In this document: positions 25,234 through 35,815 of the stretch, one piece after another
Layout of the letters: each line of letters opens with the position of its first letter
Numbering within the stretch: the stretch's first letter is position 1
Source of the DNA: Acidobacteriota bacterium
Lineage (GTDB): Bacteria > Acidobacteriota > CAIWXX01
Direction: 5' to 3'
Length of the DNA stretch: 44,445 nucleotides
Assembly: GCA_016191015.1 (NCBI GenBank)
Contig: JACPPM010000317.1
Coordinates: 1-44,445 of the forward strand
Position numbers and translations under genes: made by a program
The notes under the pieces: model-generated
What the model was told of the DNA's origin: nothing
The model's input: only the letters and a program-made list of their open reading frames with translations
The model's database searches: none

Positions 25234-25737
25234 CTACGCGGCGCTCCCGTGCTTCTCTCCCAATCGCTTTCGCGTGTATGGAATCAGACCTCCTGCATCG
25301 ACGATGGCCTGGCGCGCCTTCGGAAGCGCCACGGTTGCAAAGGCCCTGCCGCTTGTCTTGTTGATCACTGTATCGGCAGTCACCTCGAGCTCGTCGCCCT
25401 CGGATGCATCGATGCCGGGACAGATGACTGTCCTGAGACCGAGGTTGATCGAGTTCTGGAGGAAGATCCTCGCGAAGTCACGGGCGACGATGACGAAGTC
25501 CGGTCCCTTGAGGCACGATGCGGCCTGTTCGCGCGACGAGCCGCAACCAAAGTTCTTGCCCGCGAGGATGACGCTTTGAGCCGGGAATTCCTTCTGCTTC
25601 ACCTTCGCGTTGAAATCGGCGTAGTCCGCGAACGCGTACTGCGGCGTCTCCGTGGGGAGCACCGTCGCCATGTAGCGTCCGGGGTAGATGATGTCCGTGG
25701 AGATGTCGTCGCCCAGCTTGAGAACGACCTTGCCCAT
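25234..25737 (-). CDS. leuD: LeuD-type hydratase small subunit
   Basis: A 167-residue aconitase swivel domain, the length of archaeal-type isopropylmalate isomerase / homoaconitase small subunits. Landmarks: GDDISTDIIYPGRYM near the start and GKNFGCGSSREQA in the middle. With the large subunit it moves water on a branched hydroxy-dicarboxylate. In the substrate loop, isopropylmalate isomerases of this type have YLRT (recalled); here it reads YMAT, so the usual arginine is missing, arguing against isopropylmalate as the substrate. It begins one base after the large-subunit stop and is last in the operon. No leuA or leuB is near. A citraconate/citramalate or dimethylmalate hydratase role fits the neighbours better. 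Confidence 0.9.
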   Translation of the reverse strand: MGKVVLKLGDDISTDIIYPGRYMATVLPTETPQYAFADYADFNAKVKQKEFPAQSVILAGKNFGCGSSREQAASCLKGPDFVIVARDFARIFLQNSINLGLRTVICPGIDASEGDELEVTADTVINKTSGRAFATVALPKARQAIVDAGGLIPYTRKRLGEKHGSAA

Positions 25738-25738
25738 C

Positions 25739-27031
25739 TTACTTCGCTCCTTTCCTCGGGTCCGTGATCACGCCGGTCACCGCACTGGCGGCGGCCACGG
25801 CCGGCGAGCAGAGATAGACACCCGAATTCGGATTGCCCATTCGCCCCTTGAAATTGCGGTTGGTGGTCGTCAGTGCGACGTCACCATCGGCGAGCGCTCC
25901 CTGGTGCACACCCAGGCACGGCCCGCACCCTGAGTTCATCATGACCGCGCCGGCCTTCATGATCTCCGCCACGTATCCCTTCTCGAGCGCCTCGAGATAG
26001 ATCCGAGAAGAGGCCGGAAATACCAACATTCGCGTCCCACTCGCCACCTTTTTTCCACTCAGCATCTCGGCCACTACCGCGATGTCATCCAATCGGCCGT
26101 TTGTGCAGGACCCGATCACGACCTGGTCGATCTTCAGACCCGCGACCTCACCGATCGGCTTCACGTTGTCGACCGTGTGCGGGCACGCGATCTGGGGCTC
26201 GAGTGACGACGCATCGATCTCGACAACCTGATCGTAGACGGCATCCTCGTCCGGTCCGAAGATGTCCAGTGCATCCTTCACACCGGCCTCCTCTCGCAGG
26301 TAGCGGACCGTCTCACCGTCGGGAGGCACCACGCCCCCGGTCGCCCCCGCCTCGACGGACATGTTGCACAGCACCAGCCGACCCGATGTGGACATGCTCC
26401 GGATAACGGGCCCATGGAACTCGATGACCTTGAAGTTCGCACCTTCGGCAGAAATCCGCCCGATCAGATACAGGATCAGGTCTTTGGGCAGCACGTACTG
26501 GGAGAGCTCGCCGTGCACGACGACCTTGATCGACCCAGGCACCTCGACGTTGAGAACAGTGCCGAGGGTCCAGACCGACGCCATCTCGGTCGCCCCGATG
26601 CCAAACGAGAACGCTCCCAGCGCTCCGTGACTCGTTGTGTGACTGTCCGTTCCAACGACCACGCAGCCCGGTCGAACGTACCCGTTCTCGGGGAGAATCT
26701 GATGGCAGATACCACCCTGATCGCCCCGGATGTCGTGGAACTTCGCGATCCCCTGTTTTGCGACGAAGTCGCGAACTTTCTTCTGGTTCGTGGCCGTTTT
26801 CGAGCTCTCCGCCGGAACCCTGTGATCGAAGATGATCGCGATCTTCGACGGATCCCAGACCGTCGCTTCATGACCGGTGCCGGCGTAGATCTCCTTGAAC
26901 TGGTTGAGCACCAGCGCAGCGTTTTCGTGGGACATCGCCAGGTCGACCTTCGGCTCGAGGACATCGCCCGCTTTGACTGAGCTCTGGCCCGTGGCCTTGG
27001 CCAATATTTTTTCGACCATTGTCATTGCCAT
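25739..27031 (-). CDS. leuC: LeuC-type hydratase large subunit
   Basis: A 430-residue aconitase-superfamily subunit carrying a [4Fe-4S] cluster. Cluster cysteines are visible in GSCTNGRLDD and in NSGCGPCLG. Other landmarks: DLAMSHENAA, FDHRVPAES, GTDSHTTSHGALGAF and the ending NRNFKGRMGNPNSGVYL. It matches the short archaeal-type LeuC/HacA group. Start ATG 27031 follows AAGGAG at 11 bases; ATG 27025 is possible. It forms the heterodimer with the next gene. It lies 73 bases after the CoA-transferase in a five-gene operon with an HMG-CoA-lyase-like gene, which suggests a catabolic hydration step rather than leucine or lysine biosynthesis. Confidence 0.92.
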   Translation of the reverse strand: MAMTMVEKILAKATGQSSVKAGDVLEPKVDLAMSHENAALVLNQFKEIYAGTGHEATVWDPSKIAIIFDHRVPAESSKTATNQKKVRDFVAKQGIAKFHDIRGDQGGICHQILPENGYVRPGCVVVGTDSHTTSHGALGAFSFGIGATEMASVWTLGTVLNVEVPGSIKVVVHGELSQYVLPKDLILYLIGRISAEGANFKVIEFHGPVIRSMSTSGRLVLCNMSVEAGATGGVVPPDGETVRYLREEAGVKDALDIFGPDEDAVYDQVVEIDASSLEPQIACPHTVDNVKPIGEVAGLKIDQVVIGSCTNGRLDDIAVVAEMLSGKKVASGTRMLVFPASSRIYLEALEKGYVAEIMKAGAVMMNSGCGPCLGVHQGALADGDVALTTTNRNFKGRMGNPNSGVYLCSPAVAAASAVTGVITDPRKGAK

Positions 27032-27104
27032 TGGTCTTTGTTTCTCCTTGATATGGACTTCCGGTGAAGTCTCGGGTTCAGGGTCCGGTGTCCCCGGTGG
27101 ACCA

Positions 27105-28298
27105 TCAGACCACACCTTTCTTGGCAAGAAGCTTCACGTCTTCTTTCGAGAATCCGAGTCCGACCAGCACCTCCTCGGTATGCGCAGAGAGTCGGGGGGG
27201 CGGGGACTCGATCTTGCCCGGAGTTTTCGAGAACTGCGCGGTGAGGTTGAAAAGCTTGACTTCGCCGACGCCGGGCGTGACCACGTCTTCGATCGTCTTG
27301 CGGTGCTGACACTGCGGCTGGCTCAGCGCGGCTTCGAGAGAGAGAATCTCACCCGAAGGAATCCCCTTCGCGTTGAGCAGAGCGACCCAGTGCGCGGTGG
27401 TGTTTTCTCGAAGCTTCGTCTCGAGCAGAGGCGTGAGGAGCCTTCGGTTGCCCTTGCGCGTGTCACGTTCCCGGAAACGAGGATCGGCCTTCAGCTCGGG
27501 AAGCCCTAACGTGTCCGCGAGATCCTCCCATTGCTTCTGCTGGTTCGCGGCGATATTGATGTAGCCGTCCTTCGTCACGAACACTCCGGATGGGGCAGCC
27601 GTGAAATTGTCGTTGCCCAGCAGAACGGGCTGTTGGTGGCCGATGAGGAGGTTCGCCGCGACCCAGCCCATGAGGGGCATGATCGAGTCGAGCATCGCGA
27701 TGTCGATGAACTGCCCTTCTCCGGTCCGCTCGCGGTGATACAGCGCCCCCAGGATGGCGAGAACCGCATTCAACCCGCCGACGGTGTCGCAGACCGGAAA
27801 CCCGCATCGTAGCGGATTCAGTCGTTCGTCCCCGTTGATCGCCATCACGCCGCTCAGCCCTTGGATAATCTGATCATACGCCGGCTTGAAGGCGTCGGGA
27901 CCGGTCTGGCCGAAGCCGGAGATGGCACAGTAGATCAGCCGGGGGTTCATCTCGCTCAGGACGCTGTATGAGAAACCCATGCGATCCATGACTCCCGGGC
28001 GAAAATTCTCCACGACCACATCAGATGTCTTCACCAGCCTGCGGAAAACCTCTTTTGCCTCGTCCGTCTTCAGATTGAGTGTGACAGATTTCTTGTTGGC
28101 GTTCTGGGCGAGGAAGCTGGTCCCCATCAGCTCCTTGTTCAGCTTTGGGACATTGCCAAGCTTTCGCGCCAGATCACCGCCATCCGGGTTCTCGATCTTG
28201 ATGACGTCGGCCCCCATCAACGCCAGGTGCATCGTTGCGAAGGGGCCAGCCAGCACGTTTGTCATGTCGATGACCCGAATCTTGTCCAGTAGTTTCAT
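27105..28298 (-). CDS. Class III (CaiB/BaiF) CoA-transferase
   Basis: A 397-residue family III CoA-transferase. Landmarks: LDKIRVIDMTNVLAGPFATMHLALMGADVIKIENPDGGD at the N-terminus, NANKKSVTLNL, and VVENFRPGVMDRMGFSY. The catalytic aspartate should be in this N-terminal half (FIDIAMLDS around residue 195 is the region to check). It moves CoA between acids such as succinate and a hydroxy-dicarboxylate. ATG 28298 directly follows the lyase stop (TGA-ATG), so the two are translationally coupled. In Chloroflexus, a CoA-transferase of this class makes citramalyl-CoA for a lyase of the HMG-CoA-lyase family (recalled). The same pairing is seen here. Confidence 0.92.
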   Translation of the reverse strand: MKLLDKIRVIDMTNVLAGPFATMHLALMGADVIKIENPDGGDLARKLGNVPKLNKELMGTSFLAQNANKKSVTLNLKTDEAKEVFRRLVKTSDVVVENFRPGVMDRMGFSYSVLSEMNPRLIYCAISGFGQTGPDAFKPAYDQIIQGLSGVMAINGDERLNPLRCGFPVCDTVGGLNAVLAILGALYHRERTGEGQFIDIAMLDSIMPLMGWVAANLLIGHQQPVLLGNDNFTAAPSGVFVTKDGYINIAANQQKQWEDLADTLGLPELKADPRFRERDTRKGNRRLLTPLLETKLRENTTAHWVALLNAKGIPSGEILSLEAALSQPQCQHRKTIEDVVTPGVGEVKLFNLTAQFSKTPGKIESPPPRLSAHTEEVLVGLGFSKEDVKLLAKKGVV

Positions 28299-29225
28299 TC
28301 ATTGCTCCTTGGCGGATCCGCTGAATCCAACGATTGACCCCGATTTGAGTATGAATCCAGGCAGGTCGCGGCAAAACAACTGACCTGCCTCCCGGGCGAT
28401 ATCGATCAGAAGATCCAATCGGAGGTCGAGCCTCATACCCATGCGTTGCAGCGAGTGCACCAGGTCCTCCGTGCAGACGTTCCCCGCCGCCGCCTTCGTG
28501 AACGGGCAGCCACCGAGCCCGCCGAAGGCAGACTCGAGATGCGTAACGCCAGCCCTCATCGCCGCATAGCAGTTGGCGAGTCCCAGACCGAAGGTGTTGT
28601 GGAAGTGGCACGCAAGCTCGACTGACGGGTCCACCTCGCGGATCGCCGCGAAGAGCGCCTCAACCTGTGGCGGATTCGCATGGCCGGCCGTGTCGGCCAG
28701 GCTGATATTTGTGACGCCGACCTCAAGGTACCTCTTGACGATGCCGACGACGCGTTCTGGCGGAATCACGCCCTCGAAGCCGCAGCCGAAAGCCGACTGA
28801 ACAGATGCTTGAACTCTCTTCCCCGCCGCCAGGGCCTTCTTCGCCATCGGAACGATCTGTTTGATGGCATCCTCAGTCCCGGCGCCCACGTTCTTCCGGC
28901 TGTGGGTCTCACTCGCCGAGACGCCCATGCAGAACATCTGGACTCCGCAACTCAGCCCGCGATCGAGCCCCTTTTCGTTCAGGACCAACCCCGAAAGGAT
29001 CGTCCTCTCCGGATTCCTCCCGGGTTGGGAGAAATAGGCGAACAGCTTATCGGTGTCTGCCATCTGCGGCACCTTCGCCGGGTGGACGAACGATCCCAGT
29101 TGAATCCCGTCGATCCCGGACCGGATCAGCGCCTCGGCCCACGCAATCTTCTTCTCGGTCGGGACGATCTGTTTCTCGATCTGCAGACCATCCCGAAGCC
29201 CAACGTCGTGTATCCTGACTTCCAT
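28299..29225 (-). CDS. HMG-CoA-lyase-like acyl-CoA lyase
   Basis: A 308-residue TIM-barrel lyase of the HMGL family. It cleaves a 3-hydroxy-3-methyl acyl-CoA; HMG-CoA gives acetoacetate and acetyl-CoA, while R-citramalyl-CoA would give pyruvate and acetyl-CoA. Landmarks: VRIHDVGLRDGLQIEKQIVP (catalytic Arg and metal Asp), FGCGFEG, ISLADTAGHANP, CHFHNTFGLGLAN (metal HxH) and FGGLGGCPFTKAAAGNV with the catalytic cysteine. GGAGGG precedes the ATG. Sequence alone does not decide between HMG-CoA and citramalyl-CoA. The coupled CoA-transferase and LeuCD pair favour the latter. Confidence 0.92.
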   Translation of the reverse strand: MEVRIHDVGLRDGLQIEKQIVPTEKKIAWAEALIRSGIDGIQLGSFVHPAKVPQMADTDKLFAYFSQPGRNPERTILSGLVLNEKGLDRGLSCGVQMFCMGVSASETHSRKNVGAGTEDAIKQIVPMAKKALAAGKRVQASVQSAFGCGFEGVIPPERVVGIVKRYLEVGVTNISLADTAGHANPPQVEALFAAIREVDPSVELACHFHNTFGLGLANCYAAMRAGVTHLESAFGGLGGCPFTKAAAGNVCTEDLVHSLQRMGMRLDLRLDLLIDIAREAGQLFCRDLPGFILKSGSIVGFSGSAKEQ

Positions 29226-29335
29226 CCAGCGTCCCTCCGCGAGACGCCAATCCTACTAGGGTCGAGCGCCGGGGTCCAGAGGGGGGAGCATGGAACAATG
29301 CAACGCGCAGAGTGATAGGATGCGCCTCGATCAGC

Positions 29336-30751
29336 TCAGCCACCCCCACCCGTGCGCAGCCCGCCTTCCGTCATAGCGCGCACATCTAGAATGCGGTCCA
29401 ATTCGTCAGCCGGCAACAGCCCTTTCTCCAGGACGATCTCTCTGATCGTGCGGCCGGTCGCCATCGCTTCCTTCGCGATCTCAGCCCCCTTCAGATAGCC
29501 GATGACGGGGTTGAGCGCCGTGATGAGGATGGCGTTTCGGTCGAGCCAGGCGCGAGCTTTCTCGGCATTCGCCTCGATCCCGCTCACGCACTTCTCCGCG
29601 AACGCCGTCACAGCCCCAATCAGCACGTGCATCATTTCGAACAGGTTGTGCGCAATCACGGGCATGCAGACATTCAGCTCGAGCTGTCCCGACTGCGCCG
29701 CCATCGCCACCGCCACGTCGCATCCCTGCACGTGGAAGCAAACCATGTTCATCATCTCGGCCATCACGGGGTTGACCTTCCCGGGCATGATGCTCGAGCC
29801 CGGCTGCACCACCGGCAGGCGGATCTCATCGAGTCCCGTTGCGGGACCCGATGCGAGCAGGCGGATGTCGTTTGCGATTCGCATGAGAGTGATGGTGAGG
29901 GTGCGCAGGGAGGCTGAGAAGTCAGCGGGATCGGCCATGCTCTGCATCGATTCAAACAGGTTTCCCGACGAACGCAGCTTCTGAGCGCTCAGCGCCGACA
30001 GCCGCTCGACCATCATCCGGTGGTAGTCCGGATGTGCATTGAGACCCGTCCCGGCCGCGGTGCCTCCGATACCCACTCGTCTAAGTCGCTCCGCCGCAGC
30101 CTCGATGCGTTCCCGATCATTCCGGAGAGCCTGTGCATAGGCCCCGAATTCCTGCCCGAGCCTGACCGGTACGGCATCCTGAAGGTGCGTGCGGCCCGAT
30201 TTGAGTACGCCATCAAACTCGGTCGACTTGCGCGACATAGAATCGACCAGCCGATCGAGCGCCGACAGCAGGTCGCCGGTGCGCCACAGGCAGCCGAGAC
30301 GAATCGCAGTCGGGATCGTATCGTTCGTGCTCTGTGACATGTTGACATGATCGTTCGCGCTCACCGGCTTGGCCGGATCGTCGAGCGCATGGCCGAGGAT
30401 CTGGTTGGCACGGTTGGCAATCACCTCGTTCACGTTCATGTGATGGCTCGTGCCCGCCCCGGCCTGGAACGGGTCCACCACGAAGTGCTCGCGGTGGCGC
30501 CCCTCGATCACCTCCTGAGCCGCCTGGATGATCGGGGCTGCAAGGCGCGGGTCGAGCAGACCGAGCTCGCGATTGACCTCGGCCGCCGCCCTCTTGATCA
30601 GGGCCATCGACCAGATGAAGGCAGGATACGGACGCATCCCGGAAATCTGGAAATTCTGCAAAGCTCGCTGGGTCTGCGCCCCCCACAGAGCGCGGACGTG
30701 GACGAGCATCTGTCCGAGCGAGTCCCGTTCGATGCGATAGTTGTCAGGCAT
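29336..30751 (-). CDS. Class II fumarase / aspartase family lyase
   Basis: A 471-residue homotetrameric lyase of the fumarase/aspartase superfamily. The signature PGSSIMPGKVNPV is present, with GRTHLQDAVPVRLGQEF and GTAAGTGLNAHPDY. The start (ERDSLGQMLV...LWGAQTQRALQNFQISG) looks fumarase-like. The middle (GAGTSHHMNVNEVIANRA) and the end (GRTIREIVLEKGLLPADELDRIL) look aspartase-like, so its reaction, fumarate hydration, aspartate deamination or a methylated analogue, is not settled. GAGGGG precedes ATG 30751. The next gene starts 110 bases on; all five genes run the same way. It may supply or drain C4/C5 unsaturated dicarboxylates for the rest of the operon. Confidence 0.9.
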   Translation of the reverse strand: MPDNYRIERDSLGQMLVHVRALWGAQTQRALQNFQISGMRPYPAFIWSMALIKRAAAEVNRELGLLDPRLAAPIIQAAQEVIEGRHREHFVVDPFQAGAGTSHHMNVNEVIANRANQILGHALDDPAKPVSANDHVNMSQSTNDTIPTAIRLGCLWRTGDLLSALDRLVDSMSRKSTEFDGVLKSGRTHLQDAVPVRLGQEFGAYAQALRNDRERIEAAAERLRRVGIGGTAAGTGLNAHPDYHRMMVERLSALSAQKLRSSGNLFESMQSMADPADFSASLRTLTITLMRIANDIRLLASGPATGLDEIRLPVVQPGSSIMPGKVNPVMAEMMNMVCFHVQGCDVAVAMAAQSGQLELNVCMPVIAHNLFEMMHVLIGAVTAFAEKCVSGIEANAEKARAWLDRNAILITALNPVIGYLKGAEIAKEAMATGRTIREIVLEKGLLPADELDRILDVRAMTEGGLRTGGGG

Positions 30752-30811
30752 AACCGCCCCTCGTATTCATGGTAGCACGATTGCAGCGCCTCAGTGCTAT
30801 GGGGCGTGCCA

Positions 30812-30979
30812 TTCATTCCCTTGGCCTCGGGCCTACTGTCACTTGGCCTTTGGCTGTTGGCCCGGGACGCGATCGCGGTTATTGGCAGCCGCCGATCAGC
30901 CGGGAACAGCGTCCCCCCACAGTTCGTGCGGGTCGGCCGTTCGGAGCTAACGGCTAAATGCTAACGGCTAAGAGCTGAC
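30812..30979. repeat. Long hairpin of TTGGCCNTTGGC / GCTAACGGCTAA words
   Basis: Left side (about 30820-30873) repeats TTGGCC and TTTGGC; right side (30944-30979) repeats GCTAACGGCTAA. They are loosely complementary, the same build as the other word hairpins. It fills the gap between the aspartase-like gene and typA, a divergent promoter region. Confidence 0.5.
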
Positions 30980-31051
30980 AATCTGAATAGCCCCGCTCCA
31001 CTGAGGTATTACGGACGATTCATGAGTGGAGAGGCAGTGCTCGTGGAGTTC

Positions 31052-31060
31052 TGCTATGAT
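31052..31060 (+). promoter_or_regulatory. Extended -10 promoter of typA
   Basis: TG-C-TATGAT with TATGAT at 31055-31060, 27 bases before ATG 31087. No good -35 at the right distance, as expected for an extended -10 element. The methyltransferase gene at 37810 has the same TGCTATGAT. Confidence 0.5.
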
Positions 31061-31086
31061 CGGCGGTTCCACTGGAAGGATTGAAC

Positions 31087-32901
<1,815 letters not shown>

Positions 32902-32965
32902 TCCACCCAGCGGCCCGACATCACCAACATGTTGTCAGCCGCGTGAATGACCGAACGGCGGTCCG

Positions 32966-33045
32966 AACCACCAAGACTCCAAGACACCAAGCCCCACCAA
33001 GCGGCGAAAACAACCTCTTGGTGGCTTCGTGACGTGGTGGTGGCA
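32966..33045. repeat. Long hairpin of CACCAAG-type words
   Basis: Left arm 32967-33001 (ACCACCAAGACTCCAAGACA...) pairs imperfectly with right arm 33017-33044 (CTTGGTGGCTTCGTGACGTG...). Made of the word CACCAAG. It follows the typA stop by about 65 bases and may end that transcript. Confidence 0.7.
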
Positions 33046-33135
33046 GCCCGGTTCGACTACCCGTTCCTTTCCATGGTAAAGTCATCGACGTGATGTGCGG
33101 ATATTTCTCGAATCATTGTCACTACTCAGTCAGGT

Positions 33136-33237
33136 CAACCACAGAAGGCACAGAACGCGCAAAAAGCACGAAACAAGCGGATTAAAAAGAGGTGTCACAC
33201 TTTTGTGACTTCTGCGCTTTTTGTGCATCTTGTGGTG
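33136..33237. repeat. Long hairpin of CACAGAA/GCAAAAAGC words
   Basis: Left arm 33137-33173 (AACCACAGAAGGCACAGAAC...) pairs with right arm 33201-33236 (...GCGCTTTTTGTGCATCTTG). Second word hairpin in the same 390-base gap before hom; nothing else is seen there. Confidence 0.7.
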
Positions 33238-33291
33238 CGGTTCCCCTCACCTAAGCAGTTACGAATCATTATTCATACTCTCGGGAGGCAT

Positions 33292-34320
33292 ATGAGACAT
33301 CGGCTTGCACTCATCGGGTTCGGAAACGTCGGCGTCGGGCTGGCGTCGATACTCGTCGAAAAGCGCCAGAGCCTGGCGCGCGAACACCACTTCGAATGCG
33401 ACGTCGTCGCGATCTCTGACGCCATCAAGGGATCGGTAGTCGACCCTGCGGGGATCGACCTCGATCCGATCCTCCAGGCCGGCGGGAAGCTCGACACTCA
33501 CCCGAAGGTCGCCAGGAACATCGCTGCGATCGACGCCATCAAGGCCTCGGACGCGACCGTTGTCGTGGAAGCCACGTACACGGATCTCGCAACGGGCGAG
33601 CCCGCCGCCTCTCACGTCCGGGCGGCGTTCGAGACGGGGAAGCACGTCGTGACGACGAACAAAGGACCGCTTGCGCTGCACTATCATGAGCTCACGACAC
33701 TTGCAGCCTCCAAGGGACTGCAGTTCCGCTTCGAAGGCACCGTCATGTCGGGCACGCCTCTCCTGTCTCTCGGAACTCGCAACCTCTCCGGATGCGACAT
33801 CAGCGAGATCCGCGGCATTCTCAATGGCACCACCAATTTCATTCTGACCGAGATGGAGAAAGGCAACGCCTACCCCGATGCGCTGAAGAGGGCGCAAGAG
33901 CTGGGCTACGCGGAAGCGGATCCGACGGGCGATGTCGACGGCCATGACACTCTCGGCAAGGTCCTCATCCTGGCGAACGTCTTCATGGGCGGCAAGCTCC
34001 GCAAGGAAGAGATCAGCCGCACCGGCATCACGAAGATCACTTCCGAGGACGTCGCGCAGGCAGCGGCCGAGGGAAAGCGCTGGAAACTCATCGGGAGGCT
34101 TCGTCGCCAGGATGGCCGCGTCGCAGGCTCTGTGGCCCCCGAGGCCCTGTCCCTGAGCAACCCGCTCGCCTCTGTCATGGGAGCCATGAACGCAGCGCAG
34201 TTCCAGACAGACCTGCTGGGGGACGTGACGATCGTCGGCGCCGGAGCCGGCCGCAAAGAGACCGGCTTCGCGATTCTCGCCGACCTGCTCGACATTCACC
34301 GCACCGTAGCCCGGTCCTAG
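33292..34320 (+). CDS. hom: Homoserine dehydrogenase, short form without ACT domain
   Basis: A 342-residue NAD(P)-dependent dehydrogenase that reduces aspartate semialdehyde to homoserine, for threonine and methionine. The N-terminal Rossmann motif is LIGFGNVGVGLA. The catalytic domain has VVEATYTDL, HVVTTNKGPLA, the family string IRGILNGTTNFILTEM, and GYAEADPTGDVDGHDTLGKV. It stops after the catalytic domain, so the C-terminal ACT regulatory domain of longer enzymes is absent and threonine feedback is not expected through this chain. ATG 33292 has GGGAGG ahead; earlier codons come from the hairpin repeat. The aldehyde dehydrogenase follows after 82 bases, so they may be co-transcribed. Confidence 0.93.
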   Translation: MRHRLALIGFGNVGVGLASILVEKRQSLAREHHFECDVVAISDAIKGSVVDPAGIDLDPILQAGGKLDTHPKVARNIAAIDAIKASDATVVVEATYTDLATGEPAASHVRAAFETGKHVVTTNKGPLALHYHELTTLAASKGLQFRFEGTVMSGTPLLSLGTRNLSGCDISEIRGILNGTTNFILTEMEKGNAYPDALKRAQELGYAEADPTGDVDGHDTLGKVLILANVFMGGKLRKEEISRTGITKITSEDVAQAAAEGKRWKLIGRLRRQDGRVAGSVAPEALSLSNPLASVMGAMNAAQFQTDLLGDVTIVGAGAGRKETGFAILADLLDIHRTVARS

Positions 34321-34402
34321 CCGGCTTCGGCCGGCAGACCCCGCATGCGCTCGGTGCAGCATGCCCGTCTCGCAACGTAATCATGCTTCATAGGAGGTCT
34401 TC

Positions 34403-35815
34403 ATGAAGATGCTGATCGGCGACCAATGGGTCGACACCGTTGAAAAGATAGACGTCAGGAATCCATACAACAACGAGCTCGTGGATACTGTCCCGCGCGC
34501 CTCGATCGCGGACGTGAAGCGCGCCATCGACTCCGCTGTGCAGGGATACAAGATCAGCCGGAATCTCCCTGTCCACAAACGGATCGAGATCTTGACCCGA
34601 ACGGCCGCAATCATCCGCGACCGGTCTGACGACTTTGCTCGCACGATCGCTACTGAGGGCAGCAAGACGATCAAGGAAGCGCGCAAGGAAACCGGCCGGT
34701 GCATCAACACGATCACGATCTCGGCCGAGGAGGCGCGGAGGATTGTCGGGGAGACAATCCCGTTCGACAGCGCGCCCGGATCGGAAAACCGCGTTGGTTA
34801 CTACTACCGCTTCCCGATCGGCGTGGTGGGCGCGATCACACCCTTCAACGATCCGCTCAATCTCGTCGCCCACAAGCTGGGACCCGCCATCGCCGCCGGC
34901 AACTCCGTCGTTCTCAAACCGGCCACCGTCACCCCTCTCTCCGCATTGAAGCTCGCGCAGGCATTCATCGAGGCCGGCCTGCCGTGGAACGTCCTGAACG
35001 TTATCACCGGCTACGGACACGAAGTCGGGGATGCGATCGTCACCGATCCACGGATCCGCATGATCACCTTCACGGGCGGGGCTGAGGCCGGGGTCGAGAT
35101 CACGCGCAAGGCGGGCCTGAAGAAGATTGGAATGGAGCTCGGCAGTAACAGCCCCGTGATCGTGCTCTCCGATTGCGACATCGACGAGGCGGTCGAATCG
35201 AATGTTTCAGGCGCATTCTGGGCTGTCGGCCAAAACTGTATCGGCGTCCAGAGGATTTATGTCGAGAGGGGCATTTTTCCTGCATTTGAAGAGAAGTTCG
35301 CAGCACGGACAAAAAAGATGAAGGTAGGCTACCAGCTTGACGAGTCCACGGACATGGGACCGATGATCACTGAACGCGAAGCGATCCGAGTGGAGCAGTG
35401 GATCCAGGAGGCGGTCGCAGCAGGAGCCAAGGTGATCGCCGGCGGGACACGCACGGGCACTCTCGTCGATCCCACCGTTCTCGTCGATCTGCCTCGCGGC
35501 AGCAAGCTTGACTGCCAGGAGGTTTTTGGCCCCGTCGTGAGCCTGTTCCCCGTCGAGAATCTCGAAGAAGCGATTGAGCGGGCTAACGAAATGGACTATG
35601 GCCTCCACGCAGCCATCTTCACGCGCGACATCGGCAAGGCCTTCAAGGCGATCCGCGAGCTGGACTGCGGAGGCGTCATGATCAACGACTCCACAGACTA
35701 CCGGATCGATATGATGCCATTCGGCGGGATCAAGAGCAGCGGTCTGGGACGCGAGGGGATCAAATTCGCGCTGATGGAGATGACTGAGCCCAAAGTCGTC
35801 TGCTTCAATCTTTAG
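34403..35815 (+). CDS. Aldehyde dehydrogenase
   Basis: A 470-residue NAD(P)-dependent aldehyde dehydrogenase. Catalytic C279 is in AVGQNCIGVQR, general base E245 in GMELGSNSP, and N149 in ITPFNDPLNL. Cofactor region: LKPATVTPLSA and FTGGAEAG. The sequence style is that of the branch with lactaldehyde, succinate-semialdehyde and non-phosphorylating glyceraldehyde-3-phosphate dehydrogenases. Substrate not decided. One possibility in this genome is 2-aminoadipate semialdehyde made by lat. A strong AGGAGGT lies ahead of ATG 34403. The stop codon abuts repeat A copy 3. Confidence 0.93.
   Translation: MKMLIGDQWVDTVEKIDVRNPYNNELVDTVPRASIADVKRAIDSAVQGYKISRNLPVHKRIEILTRTAAIIRDRSDDFARTIATEGSKTIKEARKETGRCINTITISAEEARRIVGETIPFDSAPGSENRVGYYYRFPIGVVGAITPFNDPLNLVAHKLGPAIAAGNSVVLKPATVTPLSALKLAQAFIEAGLPWNVLNVITGYGHEVGDAIVTDPRIRMITFTGGAEAGVEITRKAGLKKIGMELGSNSPVIVLSDCDIDEAVESNVSGAFWAVGQNCIGVQRIYVERGIFPAFEEKFAARTKKMKVGYQLDESTDMGPMITEREAIRVEQWIQEAVAAGAKVIAGGTRTGTLVDPTVLVDLPRGSKLDCQEVFGPVVSLFPVENLEEAIERANEMDYGLHAAIFTRDIGKAFKAIRELDCGGVMINDSTDYRIDMMPFGGIKSSGLGREGIKFALMEMTEPKVVCFNL

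Noticed and set aside
25234-27031. leuCD as leucine biosynthesis genes
   Set aside because: No leuA or leuB nearby, an altered substrate loop, and tight linkage to a CoA-transferase and lyase. Still possible, so the gene symbols are kept as family names only.
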